From Ramlibacter pinisoli (lineage in GTDB: Bacteria; Pseudomonadota; Gammaproteobacteria; Burkholderiales; Burkholderiaceae_C), in assembly GCF_009758015.1 (NCBI RefSeq), contig NZ_WSEL01000009.1, positions 1,909,501 to 1,973,500 of the forward strand: a DNA stretch of 64,000 nucleotides. Reading direction: 5' to 3'. Below the pieces are notes generated by a model, which was not told where the DNA came from, ran no database searches, and was given only the letters and a program-made list of their open reading frames with translations. The stretch's first letter is position 1, and every line of letters begins with the position of its first letter. A program made the translations under genes and the position numbers. This document shows, piece after piece, positions 57,369 through 64,000 of this stretch.

Positions 57369-58514
57369 ATGCGCCGCCTCTGGCTCGTTTTTTCCCAGTC
57401 CGTCACGGTCCTGCTGGCGGCCTGGTTCATCGTCGCCACCCTCAAGCCCGAATGGGTGCGGCAGGCGCCCACGCTCACCCAGGACACCGGCGTGGCGCTG
57501 GTCGAGGCGCCCAAGGCGGCCACCGCGCCCGCCCCGCCGGGCAGCTTCCGGGTCGCCGCGCAGCGCGCTTCCGCGGCGGTGGTGAGCATCAACGCCAGCA
57601 AGGCGCCGCCGCGCGGGCCGCAGGCCAGCGACCCCTGGTTCCGGTTCTTCTTCGGCGACCAGGGCAACGGCCAGCCCCAGGTCGGCCTGGGCAGCGGCGT
57701 GATCATCAGCCCCGACGGCTACATCCTCACCAACAACCACGTGGTCGAGGGCGCCGACGAGATCGAGGTGACGCTCAACGACAGCCGCTCGGCGCGCGCC
57801 AAAGTGATCGGCACCGACCCCGACACCGACCTGGCCGTGCTGCGCATCAGCCTGGAGCGCCTGCCCGTGATCACGCTGGGCAACAGCGACTCGCTGCAGG
57901 TGGGCGACCAGGTGCTGGCCATCGGCAACCCGTTCGGCGTCGGCCAGACCGTCACCAGCGGCATCGTCAGCGCGCTGGGTCGCAACCAGCTGGGCATCAA
58001 CACCTTCGAGAACTTCATCCAGACCGACGCCGCCATCAATCCCGGCAACTCGGGCGGCGCCCTGGTCGACGTCGGCGGCCAGCTGATGGGCGTGAACACC
58101 GCGATCTACTCGCGCTCGGGGGGCAGCCTGGGCATCGGCTTCGCCATCCCGGTCTCCACTGCCAAGCAGGTGCTGGAGGGCATCGTCAAGGAAGGCGTGG
58201 TGCGGCGCGGCTGGATCGGCGTCGAGCCGGCCGACCTGTCGCCCGACCTGATGGAGACCTTCGGGGTCAAGGCCCGCACCGGCGTGCTGATCACCGGGGT
58301 GCTGCAGAACGGTCCGGCCGCGCAGGCCGGGATCCGGCCCGGCGACGTGATCCTGGAAGTGGCCGGCAAGCCGATCGGCAACGTGTCGGAGCTGCTGACC
58401 AACGTGGCCGCGCTCAAGCCCGGCAGCCCGACGGCCTTCAAGCTGCAGCGCCGCGACGACCCGCTGCGGCTGGACGTGACGCCGGGCCTGCGCCCGCGCC
58501 CGCCGCAGCGCTAG
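57369..58514 (+). CDS. HtrA/DegS-like periplasmic serine protease with one PDZ domain
   Basis: A 381-residue protein. An N-terminal membrane anchor (about 5-24) and a short linker lead to a trypsin-like domain with the triad His124 (TNNHVVEG), Asp154 (TDLAVLRI) and Ser228 (NPGNSGGALV). One PDZ domain (about 270-375) follows, with the carboxylate loop near GWIGVEPADL. This is the layout of DegS, the sensor protease that starts cleavage of the anti-sigma factor RseA. DegQ-like proteases with one PDZ are the alternative. It is divergent from the Nif3-like gene and converges with tatC. Confidence 0.88.
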   Translation: MRRLWLVFSQSVTVLLAAWFIVATLKPEWVRQAPTLTQDTGVALVEAPKAATAPAPPGSFRVAAQRASAAVVSINASKAPPRGPQASDPWFRFFFGDQGNGQPQVGLGSGVIISPDGYILTNNHVVEGADEIEVTLNDSRSARAKVIGTDPDTDLAVLRISLERLPVITLGNSDSLQVGDQVLAIGNPFGVGQTVTSGIVSALGRNQLGINTFENFIQTDAAINPGNSGGALVDVGGQLMGVNTAIYSRSGGSLGIGFAIPVSTAKQVLEGIVKEGVVRRGWIGVEPADLSPDLMETFGVKARTGVLITGVLQNGPAAQAGIRPGDVILEVAGKPIGNVSELLTNVAALKPGSPTAFKLQRRDDPLRLDVTPGLRPRPPQR

Positions 58515-58521
58515 TGCCGGA

Positions 58522-59313
58522 TCAGGAGTCTGTGGCGGCCGGCGCGTCGTCGGCCGGGGCGACGGTGCTCTTGAGGAACACCTGGGCGGCCACGATGCCG
58601 ACTTCGTAGAGCCCGCCGACCACGGCCAGCAGGATCAGCATCGAGCCCGCATCGGGCGGCGTGACCAGCGCCGTGCCGACCGCCGCCAGCACCCAGAAGT
58701 AGCCGCGCCACTGGCGCAGCTGGGTGACGGTGACCACGCCCATGCGCACCAGCAGGATGACGGCCACCGGCACCTCGAAGGCGAGGCCGAATGCCAGGAA
58801 CATGCCGATGACGAAGCTGAGGTACTCCTCGATATCCGGCGCGGCCGTGATGCTCTTGGGTGCGAAGCTCTGGATGAACTGGAACACCTGGCCGAACACG
58901 AACCAGTAGCAGAACGCGACGCCGAACAGGAACAGCAGCGTGCTGGACACCACCAGCGGCAGCACCAGCCGCTTCTCGTGCGAGTACAGCCCCGGGGCGA
59001 CGAACGCCCATACCTGGTACAGCACCACGGGCAGGGCCAGCATGAAGGCGGCCATGAAGAGAATCTTCAGCGGCACCACGAACGGCGAGATGACGTTGGT
59101 GGCGATGAGCGTCGCGCCCTTGGGCAGGTGGGCCACCAGCGGCGCCGCCAGGATGTCGTACAGGGCCGAGGGGCCGGGCCAGACGGCGAGCACCGCAGCG
59201 GCGATGCCGATGGCGATGACGGCCTTGATGAGGCGGTCGCGCAGCTCGACCAGGTGGGCAACGAACGGCTGCTCTGTCCCCGCGAGCTCGTCGTCCTTGT
59301 CAGGATCGGACAT
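58522..59313 (-). CDS. tatC: twin-arginine translocase subunit TatC
   Basis: A 263-residue inner membrane protein with six membrane segments. The conserved FVAHLVELRDRLIKAV (about 17-32) at the N-terminus forms the twin-arginine receptor site. FVAPGLYSHEKRL (about 107-119), YFGFVFGQVFQF-type helix 3 and the FGLAFEVPVAVILLVRMGVV segment complete the family pattern. It exports folded proteins, including the Rieske protein encoded in this window. Its start overlaps the tatB stop by ATGA. The order tatA-tatB-tatC follows hinT. Confidence 0.95.
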   Translation of the reverse strand: MSDPDKDDELAGTEQPFVAHLVELRDRLIKAVIAIGIAAAVLAVWPGPSALYDILAAPLVAHLPKGATLIATNVISPFVVPLKILFMAAFMLALPVVLYQVWAFVAPGLYSHEKRLVLPLVVSSTLLFLFGVAFCYWFVFGQVFQFIQSFAPKSITAAPDIEEYLSFVIGMFLAFGLAFEVPVAVILLVRMGVVTVTQLRQWRGYFWVLAAVGTALVTPPDAGSMLILLAVVGGLYEVGIVAAQVFLKSTVAPADDAPAATDS

Positions 59314-59774
59314 CAGTTGAACTTTTTCGGACGGTACCGGGCGACCCGCGCCGCACCCGACAGCGCGCGGGTACGGACCCCCGCGCGTGCCTTGTACCAC
59401 TGGGGCGTGGCGCCGCGCTTGAGGCGCCACTTCTTCTTCGGATGTTTGTATTCGGGAACCGAAGGCGGCTCGGCCAGCGGCTGCGCCTCGGGCGCGGCGA
59501 CCGCGTCGGACCAGGTCTTCTCGAACTCGCTGGCGCCCGTGCGCACCGAGTTCTCGACGTCGCGGGCGGCGGTCTCGACGCTCTCCTTCATCTTGCGCAG
59601 TTCGTCGAGCTCCATCGACCGGTTGACCTCGGCCTTGACGTCATTGACGTAGCGCTGTGCCTTGCCCAGCAGCGTGCCCACCGTGCGGGCCACGCGCGGC
59701 AGCTTCTCGGGGCCGATGACGATCAATGCCACGGCCCCGATCAGGGCCATCTTCGATATGCCGAGGTCGATCAC
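59313..59774 (-). CDS. tatB: twin-arginine translocase subunit TatB
   Basis: A 153-residue protein. The single N-terminal membrane helix ([31 protein letters not shown] in parts, about 1-30) contains the Gly-Pro hinge typical of TatB. A long amphipathic helix (about 30-85) and a basic tail follow. It forms the receptor with TatC. It starts 25 bases after the tatA stop and overlaps tatC by 1 base pair pattern (ATGA). The length is normal for betaproteobacterial TatB. Confidence 0.93.
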   Translation of the reverse strand: MIDLGISKMALIGAVALIVIGPEKLPRVARTVGTLLGKAQRYVNDVKAEVNRSMELDELRKMKESVETAARDVENSVRTGASEFEKTWSDAVAAPEAQPLAEPPSVPEYKHPKKKWRLKRGATPQWYKARAGVRTRALSGAARVARYRPKKFN

Positions 59775-59799
59775 GCCGGGCGCTTTCCGCGGAGAGGCG

Positions 59800-60045
59800 T
59801 CACGACTTGTTGCGAGCCTCGACGTCGATGGTGGTCTTGCCGGCTTCGGTGGTGCCCGGGGCGTTGGTCACCTGGCCCGCGGGCGGGGTGGGCGTGTCGG
59901 GCGTGGAGCCATCGCGCATGCCGTCCTTGAAGCCCTTGACGGCGCCGCCGAGATCGGAGCCCATGTTTTTGAGCTTCTTGGTGCCGAAGACCAGCACGAT
60001 GATCAACAGCACGATCAACCAGTGCCAGATGGAAAAGGAACCCAT
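59800..60045 (-). CDS. tatA: twin-arginine translocase subunit TatA
   Basis: An 81-residue protein. The short membrane helix ([27 protein letters not shown] in parts, about 5-22) is followed by the hinge [24 protein letters not shown], which forms the amphipathic helix, and a disordered acidic tail. It forms the variable pore of the Tat translocase. AGGAGTAATCC precedes the ATG. A 86-base spacer with little structure separates it from the hinT gene. Confidence 0.94.
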   Translation of the reverse strand: MGSFSIWHWLIVLLIIVLVFGTKKLKNMGSDLGGAVKGFKDGMRDGSTPDTPTPPAGQVTNAPGTTEAGKTTIDVEARNKS

Positions 60046-60131
60046 GGATTACTCCTGAATGAACTGAGGGGGATTTTAGTCGGCGGGGAGCGCCGCCCCC
60101 GGAAGACCCCGGCGGCCGAAGCCGCGGGGCG

Positions 60132-60491
60132 CTATCCCTTGAGCCAGGGTCGCGGGCCGCCGATCACGTGGATGTGGAGATGGTGCACCTCCTGGCCACC
60201 TTCGGCGCCGGTGTTGATGATGACGCGGTGCCCGCCATCGGGATAGGGCCGGCAGCCCTCCTGCAACGCCAGCTTGGGCGCCAGCGCCAGCATGCGGCCC
60301 AGCATGGGCGCATGCTGCTCGGTGACCTGCGCCAGCGACGGCAGGTGCTGCTTGGGGATCATGAGGAAGTGCACCGGCGCCCACGGATGGATGTCGTGGA
60401 AGGCGAGGATGTCGTCGTCCTCGTACACCTTGCGGGCCGGGATGGCACCCTGGACGATTTTGCAGAACAGGCAGTTCGGGTCGTGGCTCAT
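60132..60491 (-). CDS. hinT: HIT-family hydrolase HinT
   Basis: A 119-residue histidine triad protein. The zinc-binding CLFC (7-10) and the active-site triad HHLHIHVIGG (about 103-112) are intact. HinT hydrolyses purine nucleoside phosphoramidates such as AMP-lysine. The ATG at 60491 gives the family start MSHDPNCLFCKI; a GTG 12 bases upstream is less likely. It sits between the his genes and tatABC, an order conserved in Burkholderiales, which suggests read-through from the his operon. Confidence 0.93.
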   Translation of the reverse strand: MSHDPNCLFCKIVQGAIPARKVYEDDDILAFHDIHPWAPVHFLMIPKQHLPSLAQVTEQHAPMLGRMLALAPKLALQEGCRPYPDGGHRVIINTGAEGGQEVHHLHIHVIGGPRPWLKG

Positions 60492-60503
60492 GACGTCATG
60501 CAC

Positions 60504-60860
60504 TCAGCGGGGAGGACGGCCGGCATCGAAGCGCAGCCAGCCCTTGATGCAGCGGTACAGGTACCAGAAGCCGACGATCGCGTGCGCCACCACGCCCGGG
60601 AAGATCAGCAGCAGGTACAGCGGGGAGGTGAGCAGCAGCCAGAAGATGGTCCACCAGAAGGTGGCGATCATGTAGCCGTGGTGCGCCGCGTAGACGGCAT
60701 CGTGCTCGTCGGCGCGCTTGATGTAGTTGACGATCAGCGCGATGACCGCCAGCGTGCCCAGGCTGGCCCAGGCAATCGTGTGCATGCCGTACAGCACGTG
60801 CATCACCGTGCGGTCGGCGGAGGTCTTGGCGTCGAAGGTGGCGAAGTCGGTCTCGCTCAC
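60504..60860 (-). CDS. DUF4870-like membrane protein in the his-tat cluster
   Basis: A 118-residue protein starting at GTG, overlapping the hisE stop by GTGA. Three hydrophobic segments (about 24-45, 64-84 and 86-103) and the [17 protein letters not shown] block resemble DUF4870 membrane proteins. No charged active-site pattern is visible. The gene is found at this place in related betaproteobacterial his clusters, but its role is unknown. It is followed after 12 bases by hinT. Confidence 0.8.
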   Translation of the reverse strand: MSETDFATFDAKTSADRTVMHVLYGMHTIAWASLGTLAVIALIVNYIKRADEHDAVYAAHHGYMIATFWWTIFWLLLTSPLYLLLIFPGVVAHAIVGFWYLYRCIKGWLRFDAGRPPR

Positions 60861-61222
60861 TCGCCCGCCTCCCGCCCGCGCGCCTTGCGCAGGGCCTTCT
60901 CCTCGATGCCGCTGGTGCCCTCGCGGCGCTCGAGTTCGGCGATGACGTCGGCCGGCGCCAGCCCGTAGTGGGCCAGCGCGATCATGCTGTGGAACCACAG
61001 GTCGGCCACCTCGCCGACCAGCGCGGCGCGGTCGCCCCCGCGCTCGAGGTCCTTGGCGGCCATCACGACCTCGGTGGCCTCCTCGCCGATCTTCTTGAGG
61101 AAGGCGTCCGGCCCCTTGTGCAGCAGCCGGGCGACATAGCTGCGCTCCGGGTCGCCGCCGCGGGCGGGCTTGCGGCTCTCGATGACGGCCGCCAGGCGCG
61201 CCAGGGAATCGTCGGTGCTCAT
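60857..61222 (-). CDS. hisE: phosphoribosyl-ATP pyrophosphatase
   Basis: A 121-residue enzyme that removes pyrophosphate from phosphoribosyl-ATP, the second step of histidine synthesis. The all-alpha MazG-like fold is recognised by [16 protein letters not shown] (about 42-57) and [13 protein letters not shown] (about 70-82), which bind magnesium. It is a separate gene, not fused to HisI as in enterobacteria. It overlaps hisI by ATGA and the next gene by GTGA. Confidence 0.94.
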   Translation of the reverse strand: MSTDDSLARLAAVIESRKPARGGDPERSYVARLLHKGPDAFLKKIGEEATEVVMAAKDLERGGDRAALVGEVADLWFHSMIALAHYGLAPADVIAELERREGTSGIEEKALRKARGREAGE

Positions 61223-61617
61223 GCCTTCGAGGTGTAGATGGCGGCCGGGTCTTTCAAGACGGGCTCGACCGCCGTCCAGGCGCCCCCCTCGAGTCGCTGG
61301 AAGAAACAGCTGTGACGCCCGGTGTGGCAGGCGATGGAAGGATCGTGCCCGAGCTGGGTGATCCGCAGCAGGACGACGTCGTTGTCGCAGTCGAGCCGGA
61401 TCTCGTGCACCTGCTGGACATGGCCCGATTCCTCGCCCTTGGGCCACAGGCGCTGGCGCGAGCGGCTGTAGTAGACCGCCTGGCCGGTCTCGGCGGTGCG
61501 GCGCAGCGCCTCGCGGTCCATCCAGGCGAACATCAGGACGTCGCCGGTGGCGCTTTCCTGGGCGATCACGGGCACCAGTCCCTGGGGGTCCCAGCGGACC
61601 TCATCGAGCCAATCCAT
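61219..61617 (-). CDS. hisI: phosphoribosyl-AMP cyclohydrolase
   Basis: A 132-residue zinc enzyme that opens the adenine ring of phosphoribosyl-AMP in step three of histidine synthesis. The metal-binding blocks [12 protein letters not shown] (about 80-91) and [10 protein letters not shown] (about 102-111), together with [18 protein letters not shown], are complete. It is the stand-alone version. The gene follows hisF after 28 bases and overlaps hisE by ATGA. Confidence 0.95.
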   Translation of the reverse strand: MDWLDEVRWDPQGLVPVIAQESATGDVLMFAWMDREALRRTAETGQAVYYSRSRQRLWPKGEESGHVQQVHEIRLDCDNDVVLLRITQLGHDPSIACHTGRHSCFFQRLEGGAWTAVEPVLKDPAAIYTSKA

Positions 61618-61645
61618 CCGCCGATTGTCGGCTATCCGGCGCCGG

Positions 61646-62425
61646 CTACACGCGCACGGGGATGCCGCGCTCAGCCATCCTCGCCTTGGCCTGCGCCACC
61701 GTGTAGTCCCCATAGTGGAAGATGCTGGCGGCCAGGACGGCGTCGGCGCCGCCCTGCTGGATGCCGTCGGCCAAGTGGTCGAGGTTGCCGACCCCGCCGG
61801 AGGCGATGACGGGCACGGCCACCGCATCGCTGACGGCGCGCGTGAGCGCGAGGTCGAAGCCCGCCTTGGTGCCGTCGCGGTCCATGCTGGTCAGGAGGAT
61901 CTCACCGGCGCCCCGGCGCGCCATCTCGGTGGCCCAGCGCACCGCGTCGAGGCCGGTGTTCCGGCGGCCCCCATGGCTGTAGACGTCCCAGCCGTCACCG
62001 CGGGCGGCCAGGTCGTCGCCGGTGCGCCGCTTGGCGTCGATGGCCACGACGATGCACTGGGCGCCGTACTTGGCGGAGGCGGCGCTGATCACGTCGGGGT
62101 TGGCAATGGCGGCCGAGTTGAAGCTGGTCTTGTCGGCGCCGGCATTGAGCAGGCGGCGCACGTCCTCGACGGTGCGCACGCCCCCGCCCACGGTCAGCGG
62201 GATGAACACCTGGGCCGCAACGGCCTCGATGATGTGCAGGATGAGGTCACGGCCGTCGCTGGTGGCCGTGATGTCCAGGAAGGTCAGTTCGTCGGCGCCC
62301 TGCTCGTTGTAGCGGGCGGCGATCTCCACCGGATCGCCGGCGTCGCGCAGCTCGACGAAATTGACGCCCTTGACGACCCGGCCGCCGGTGACGTCCAGGC
62401 AGGGAATGATGCGTTTGGCCAGCAT
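61646..62425 (-). CDS. hisF: imidazole glycerol phosphate synthase subunit HisF
   Basis: A 259-residue TIM-barrel cyclase. Catalytic Asp11 lies in [18 protein letters not shown] and Asp in [15 protein letters not shown] (about 130 and 176 in the family). Phosphate loops [14 protein letters not shown] and [15 protein letters not shown] are intact. With HisH it joins PRFAR and ammonia from glutamine to make imidazole glycerol phosphate and AICAR. GTG/ATG alternatives were weighed; ATG at 62425 gives [12 protein letters not shown]. It lies 64 bases after hisA. Confidence 0.96.
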   Translation of the reverse strand: MLAKRIIPCLDVTGGRVVKGVNFVELRDAGDPVEIAARYNEQGADELTFLDITATSDGRDLILHIIEAVAAQVFIPLTVGGGVRTVEDVRRLLNAGADKTSFNSAAIANPDVISAASAKYGAQCIVVAIDAKRRTGDDLAARGDGWDVYSHGGRRNTGLDAVRWATEMARRGAGEILLTSMDRDGTKAGFDLALTRAVSDAVAVPVIASGGVGNLDHLADGIQQGGADAVLAASIFHYGDYTVAQAKARMAERGIPVRV

Positions 62426-62489
62426 GGGAGGTTCGGCGTGGGGCCGGGCGCGTCGAGCGGATGGGCGCTGAACGCCGGCCGGCCGGCGC

Positions 62490-63233
62490 TCAGCCCTTGG
62501 TGAGTTCGTCGGCCTTGGCCTGGGCCTGGGCGAAGTCGAGGTCGCCGGAGTAGATGGCTCGGCCGCAGATGACACCCTCGACGCCTTCGTCCTCGACGGC
62601 GCACAGCTTCTCGATGTCGGCCAGCCCGGACAGGCCGCCGGAGGCGATGACCGGGATCTGCAGCGATTGCGCCAGCTTCACGGTGGCGTCGATGTTGATG
62701 CCGGTGAGCATGCCGTCGCGGCCGATGTCGGTGTAGACGATCGATTCGACGCCCCAGTCCTCGAACTTGCGCGCCAGGTCGACCACCTCGTGGCCGGTGA
62801 GCTTGCTCCAGCCGTCGGTGGCGACCTTGCCGTCCTTGGCGTCCAGGCCGACGATGATGTGGCCGCCGAACGCGCTGCAGGCGTCCTTCAGGAAGCCCGG
62901 GTTCTTGACCGCCGCGGTGCCGATGATCACGTAGCGCAGGCCGCCGTCGATGTACTTCTCGATGGTGTCGAGGTCGCGGATGCCGCCGCCGAGCTGAACC
63001 GGGATGTCGTCGCCGACGGCCTTCAGGATGGCGCGGACGGCGGCGAAGTTCTGCGGCTTGCCGGCGAACGCACCGTTGAGGTCGACCAGGTGCAGCCGGC
63101 GTGCGCCCTTGGCCAGCCAGTTGCGCGCCATCGCGGCCGGATCCTCGCTGAACACCGTGGCCTGGTCCATGTCCCCCTGCTTGAGGCGCACGCAGTGGCC
63201 GTCCTTCAGGTCGATGGCGGGAATGAGGAGCAT
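62490..63233 (-). CDS. hisA: phosphoribosylformimino-5-aminoimidazole carboxamide ribotide isomerase
   Basis: A 247-residue TIM-barrel isomerase, step four of histidine synthesis. [18 protein letters not shown] (4-21) has the catalytic Asp8, and [13 protein letters not shown] (about 82) and [15 protein letters not shown] (about 205) bind the two phosphates; the second catalytic Asp is in [12 protein letters not shown] (about 130). It is a paralogue of HisF by barrel duplication. It follows hisH after 54 bases. Confidence 0.96.
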   Translation of the reverse strand: MLLIPAIDLKDGHCVRLKQGDMDQATVFSEDPAAMARNWLAKGARRLHLVDLNGAFAGKPQNFAAVRAILKAVGDDIPVQLGGGIRDLDTIEKYIDGGLRYVIIGTAAVKNPGFLKDACSAFGGHIIVGLDAKDGKVATDGWSKLTGHEVVDLARKFEDWGVESIVYTDIGRDGMLTGINIDATVKLAQSLQIPVIASGGLSGLADIEKLCAVEDEGVEGVICGRAIYSGDLDFAQAQAKADELTKG

Positions 63234-63287
63234 TGATCGGCGGGGAGGTGGGCTGCGGTTGGGGCAGCCATCGCGTTGCGCGATGGC

Positions 63288-63932
63288 TCAGGGTTTCCAG
63301 CGCAGGAAGTTTCGGTAGAGGGCCAGGCCGGCGTCGGCGCTTTTCTCGGGGTGGAACTGGGTCGCGAAAATATTATCGCGGGCCAGCGCGGCGGTAAAGC
63401 GCCCGCCGTAGTCCGCCTCGCCCGCGCTGTGGCGCGCATCCGACGGCTGGGCGTAGAAGCTGTGGACGAAATAGAACCAGGCACCCTCGTCGATGCCGGC
63501 CCACAGGGGGTGCGGCTGCGACTGGAAGACGCGGTTCCAGCCCATCTGCGGCACCTTGAAGCGGCTGCCGTCGGGCTGCAGGCGGCCCGCCAGCTCGAAC
63601 CGGCGCACCGCCCCGGGAATCAGGCCCAGGCCGTCGCTCGGCCCCTCCTCGCTGCGGTCCAGGAGCATCTGCATGCCCACGCAGACGCCGAACAGCGGCT
63701 TGGCGGCGGCCGCCTCCAGCACGGCCGGCAGCAGGCCGGAGTCGCGCAGTTCGCGCATGCAGTCGGGCATGGCACCCTGGCCGGGCAGGACGACGCGCTC
63801 GGCCGCCCGGACCTCCTCGGGACGGGAGGTGACGACCACCTCCAGGCCGGTGCCGCTGGCGGCGTGCTGCACCGCCTGCGAGACCGACCGCAGGTTCCCC
63901 ATGCCGTAATCGACGACCGCTACCGTTTGCAT
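63288..63932 (-). CDS. hisH: imidazole glycerol phosphate synthase glutaminase subunit HisH
   Basis: A 214-residue class I glutamine amidotransferase. [12 protein letters not shown] (6-17) starts the family; the nucleophile is in [17 protein letters not shown] (about 80-96), and the His-Glu pair is in ATQFHPEKS (about 194-202). It releases ammonia for HisF. The Cys-His-Glu triad is intact. The spacer to hisB is 28 bases, consistent with one operon transcribed leftward. Confidence 0.96.
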   Translation of the reverse strand: MQTVAVVDYGMGNLRSVSQAVQHAASGTGLEVVVTSRPEEVRAAERVVLPGQGAMPDCMRELRDSGLLPAVLEAAAAKPLFGVCVGMQMLLDRSEEGPSDGLGLIPGAVRRFELAGRLQPDGSRFKVPQMGWNRVFQSQPHPLWAGIDEGAWFYFVHSFYAQPSDARHSAGEADYGGRFTAALARDNIFATQFHPEKSADAGLALYRNFLRWKP

Positions 63933-63960
63933 TCGGGCTGGGACCGGGCCGCGGACGCGG

Positions 63961-64000
63961 TCAGAGCGACCCCTTGGTGGACGGAATGGTGCCGGCCGCA
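63961..64000 (-). CDS. hisB: imidazoleglycerol-phosphate dehydratase, C-terminal fragment
   Basis: The minus strand reads [12 protein letters not shown] followed by TGA, the conserved C-terminal end (LPSTKGxL) of HisB. Only 13 codons are within the window; the rest is cut off. Its position just upstream of hisH fits the his operon order hisB-H-A-F-I-E. Confidence 0.85.
   Translation of the reverse strand, partial: AAGTIPSTKGSL

Overview
The window is high-GC, gene-dense bacterial chromosome. The cytochrome bc1 set petABC next to sspA and sspB, the hisB-H-A-F-I-E chain running into hinT and tatABC, dciA/M23 peptidase/secA, rpfE-recJ, and abundant TctA/TctB-type transport all point to a betaproteobacterium of the Burkholderiales, most likely Comamonadaceae (Ramlibacter/Variovorax-like). 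This is inferred from gene content and order; no rRNA is present. One tRNA (Thr, UGU) is seen. There is no CRISPR array, insertion sequence, prophage or integrase.

Layout. 1-10,090 (+) is one tightly packed operon. It holds a 2-aminoethylphosphonate (AEP) ABC importer (binding protein cut by the window edge, ATPase, fused double permease), the transaminase PhnW, a glutamine-synthetase-like ligase, an iron-type alcohol dehydrogenase, a PuuD-like class I glutamine amidotransferase, an aldehyde dehydrogenase and a HAD phosphatase. No PhnX, PhnA or C-P lyase gene is present. The mix of phosphonate and gamma-glutamyl (Puu-type) chemistry is the best candidate for an undescribed pathway. 10,097-17,127 holds stand-alone metabolic and envelope genes (response regulator, Nudix, quinone reductase, EamA exporter, an SDR lacking the YxxxK pair, SH3 protein plus M48 protease, DUF3422). 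17,236-19,247 is tctAB without tctC. Upstream of it are three pairs of GGTCAG-type direct repeats at exactly 11 bp, the layout of an OmpR/PhoB-family operator. 19,412-22,821 carries an orphan GspE-like ATPase, a spermidine-synthase-like protein and TatD.

22,923-27,002 (+) is an anchored trypsin-like protease followed by a MoxR/DUF58/VWA (Bat-type) operon. It ends in a tandem pair of about 108-bp repeats, each with a GC hairpin, which runs into the end of lolD. 27,253-31,910 holds lolD-lolC/E and, divergently, rpfE-like and recJ. 31,911-39,144 holds small unknowns, an ornithine-cyclodeaminase-family reductase with an orphan ModA-like binding protein, dcd, a guanine deaminase/BMP-type binding protein pair, coaX and a coiled-coil unknown. 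A LuxR-type regulator and an unusual response regulator are divergent at 40 kb. secA, an M23 peptidase and dciA follow.

45,231-50,478 is a looser accessory-looking stretch: GFA protein, DUF1328, a putative beta-barrel protein with a TTG start, PPOX and PEBP proteins, and a coiled-coil protein with a PD-(D/E)xK-like signature. 50,654-64,000 returns to core genes: tRNA-Thr, sspB, sspA, a strong intrinsic terminator, petCBA, mscL, pdxA, a Nif3-like gene, a DegS/HtrA-type protease, tatABC, hinT, a DUF4870-like protein and hisE, I, F, A, H with the tail of hisB. Many neighbours overlap by ATGA/GTGA, so translational coupling is likely throughout.
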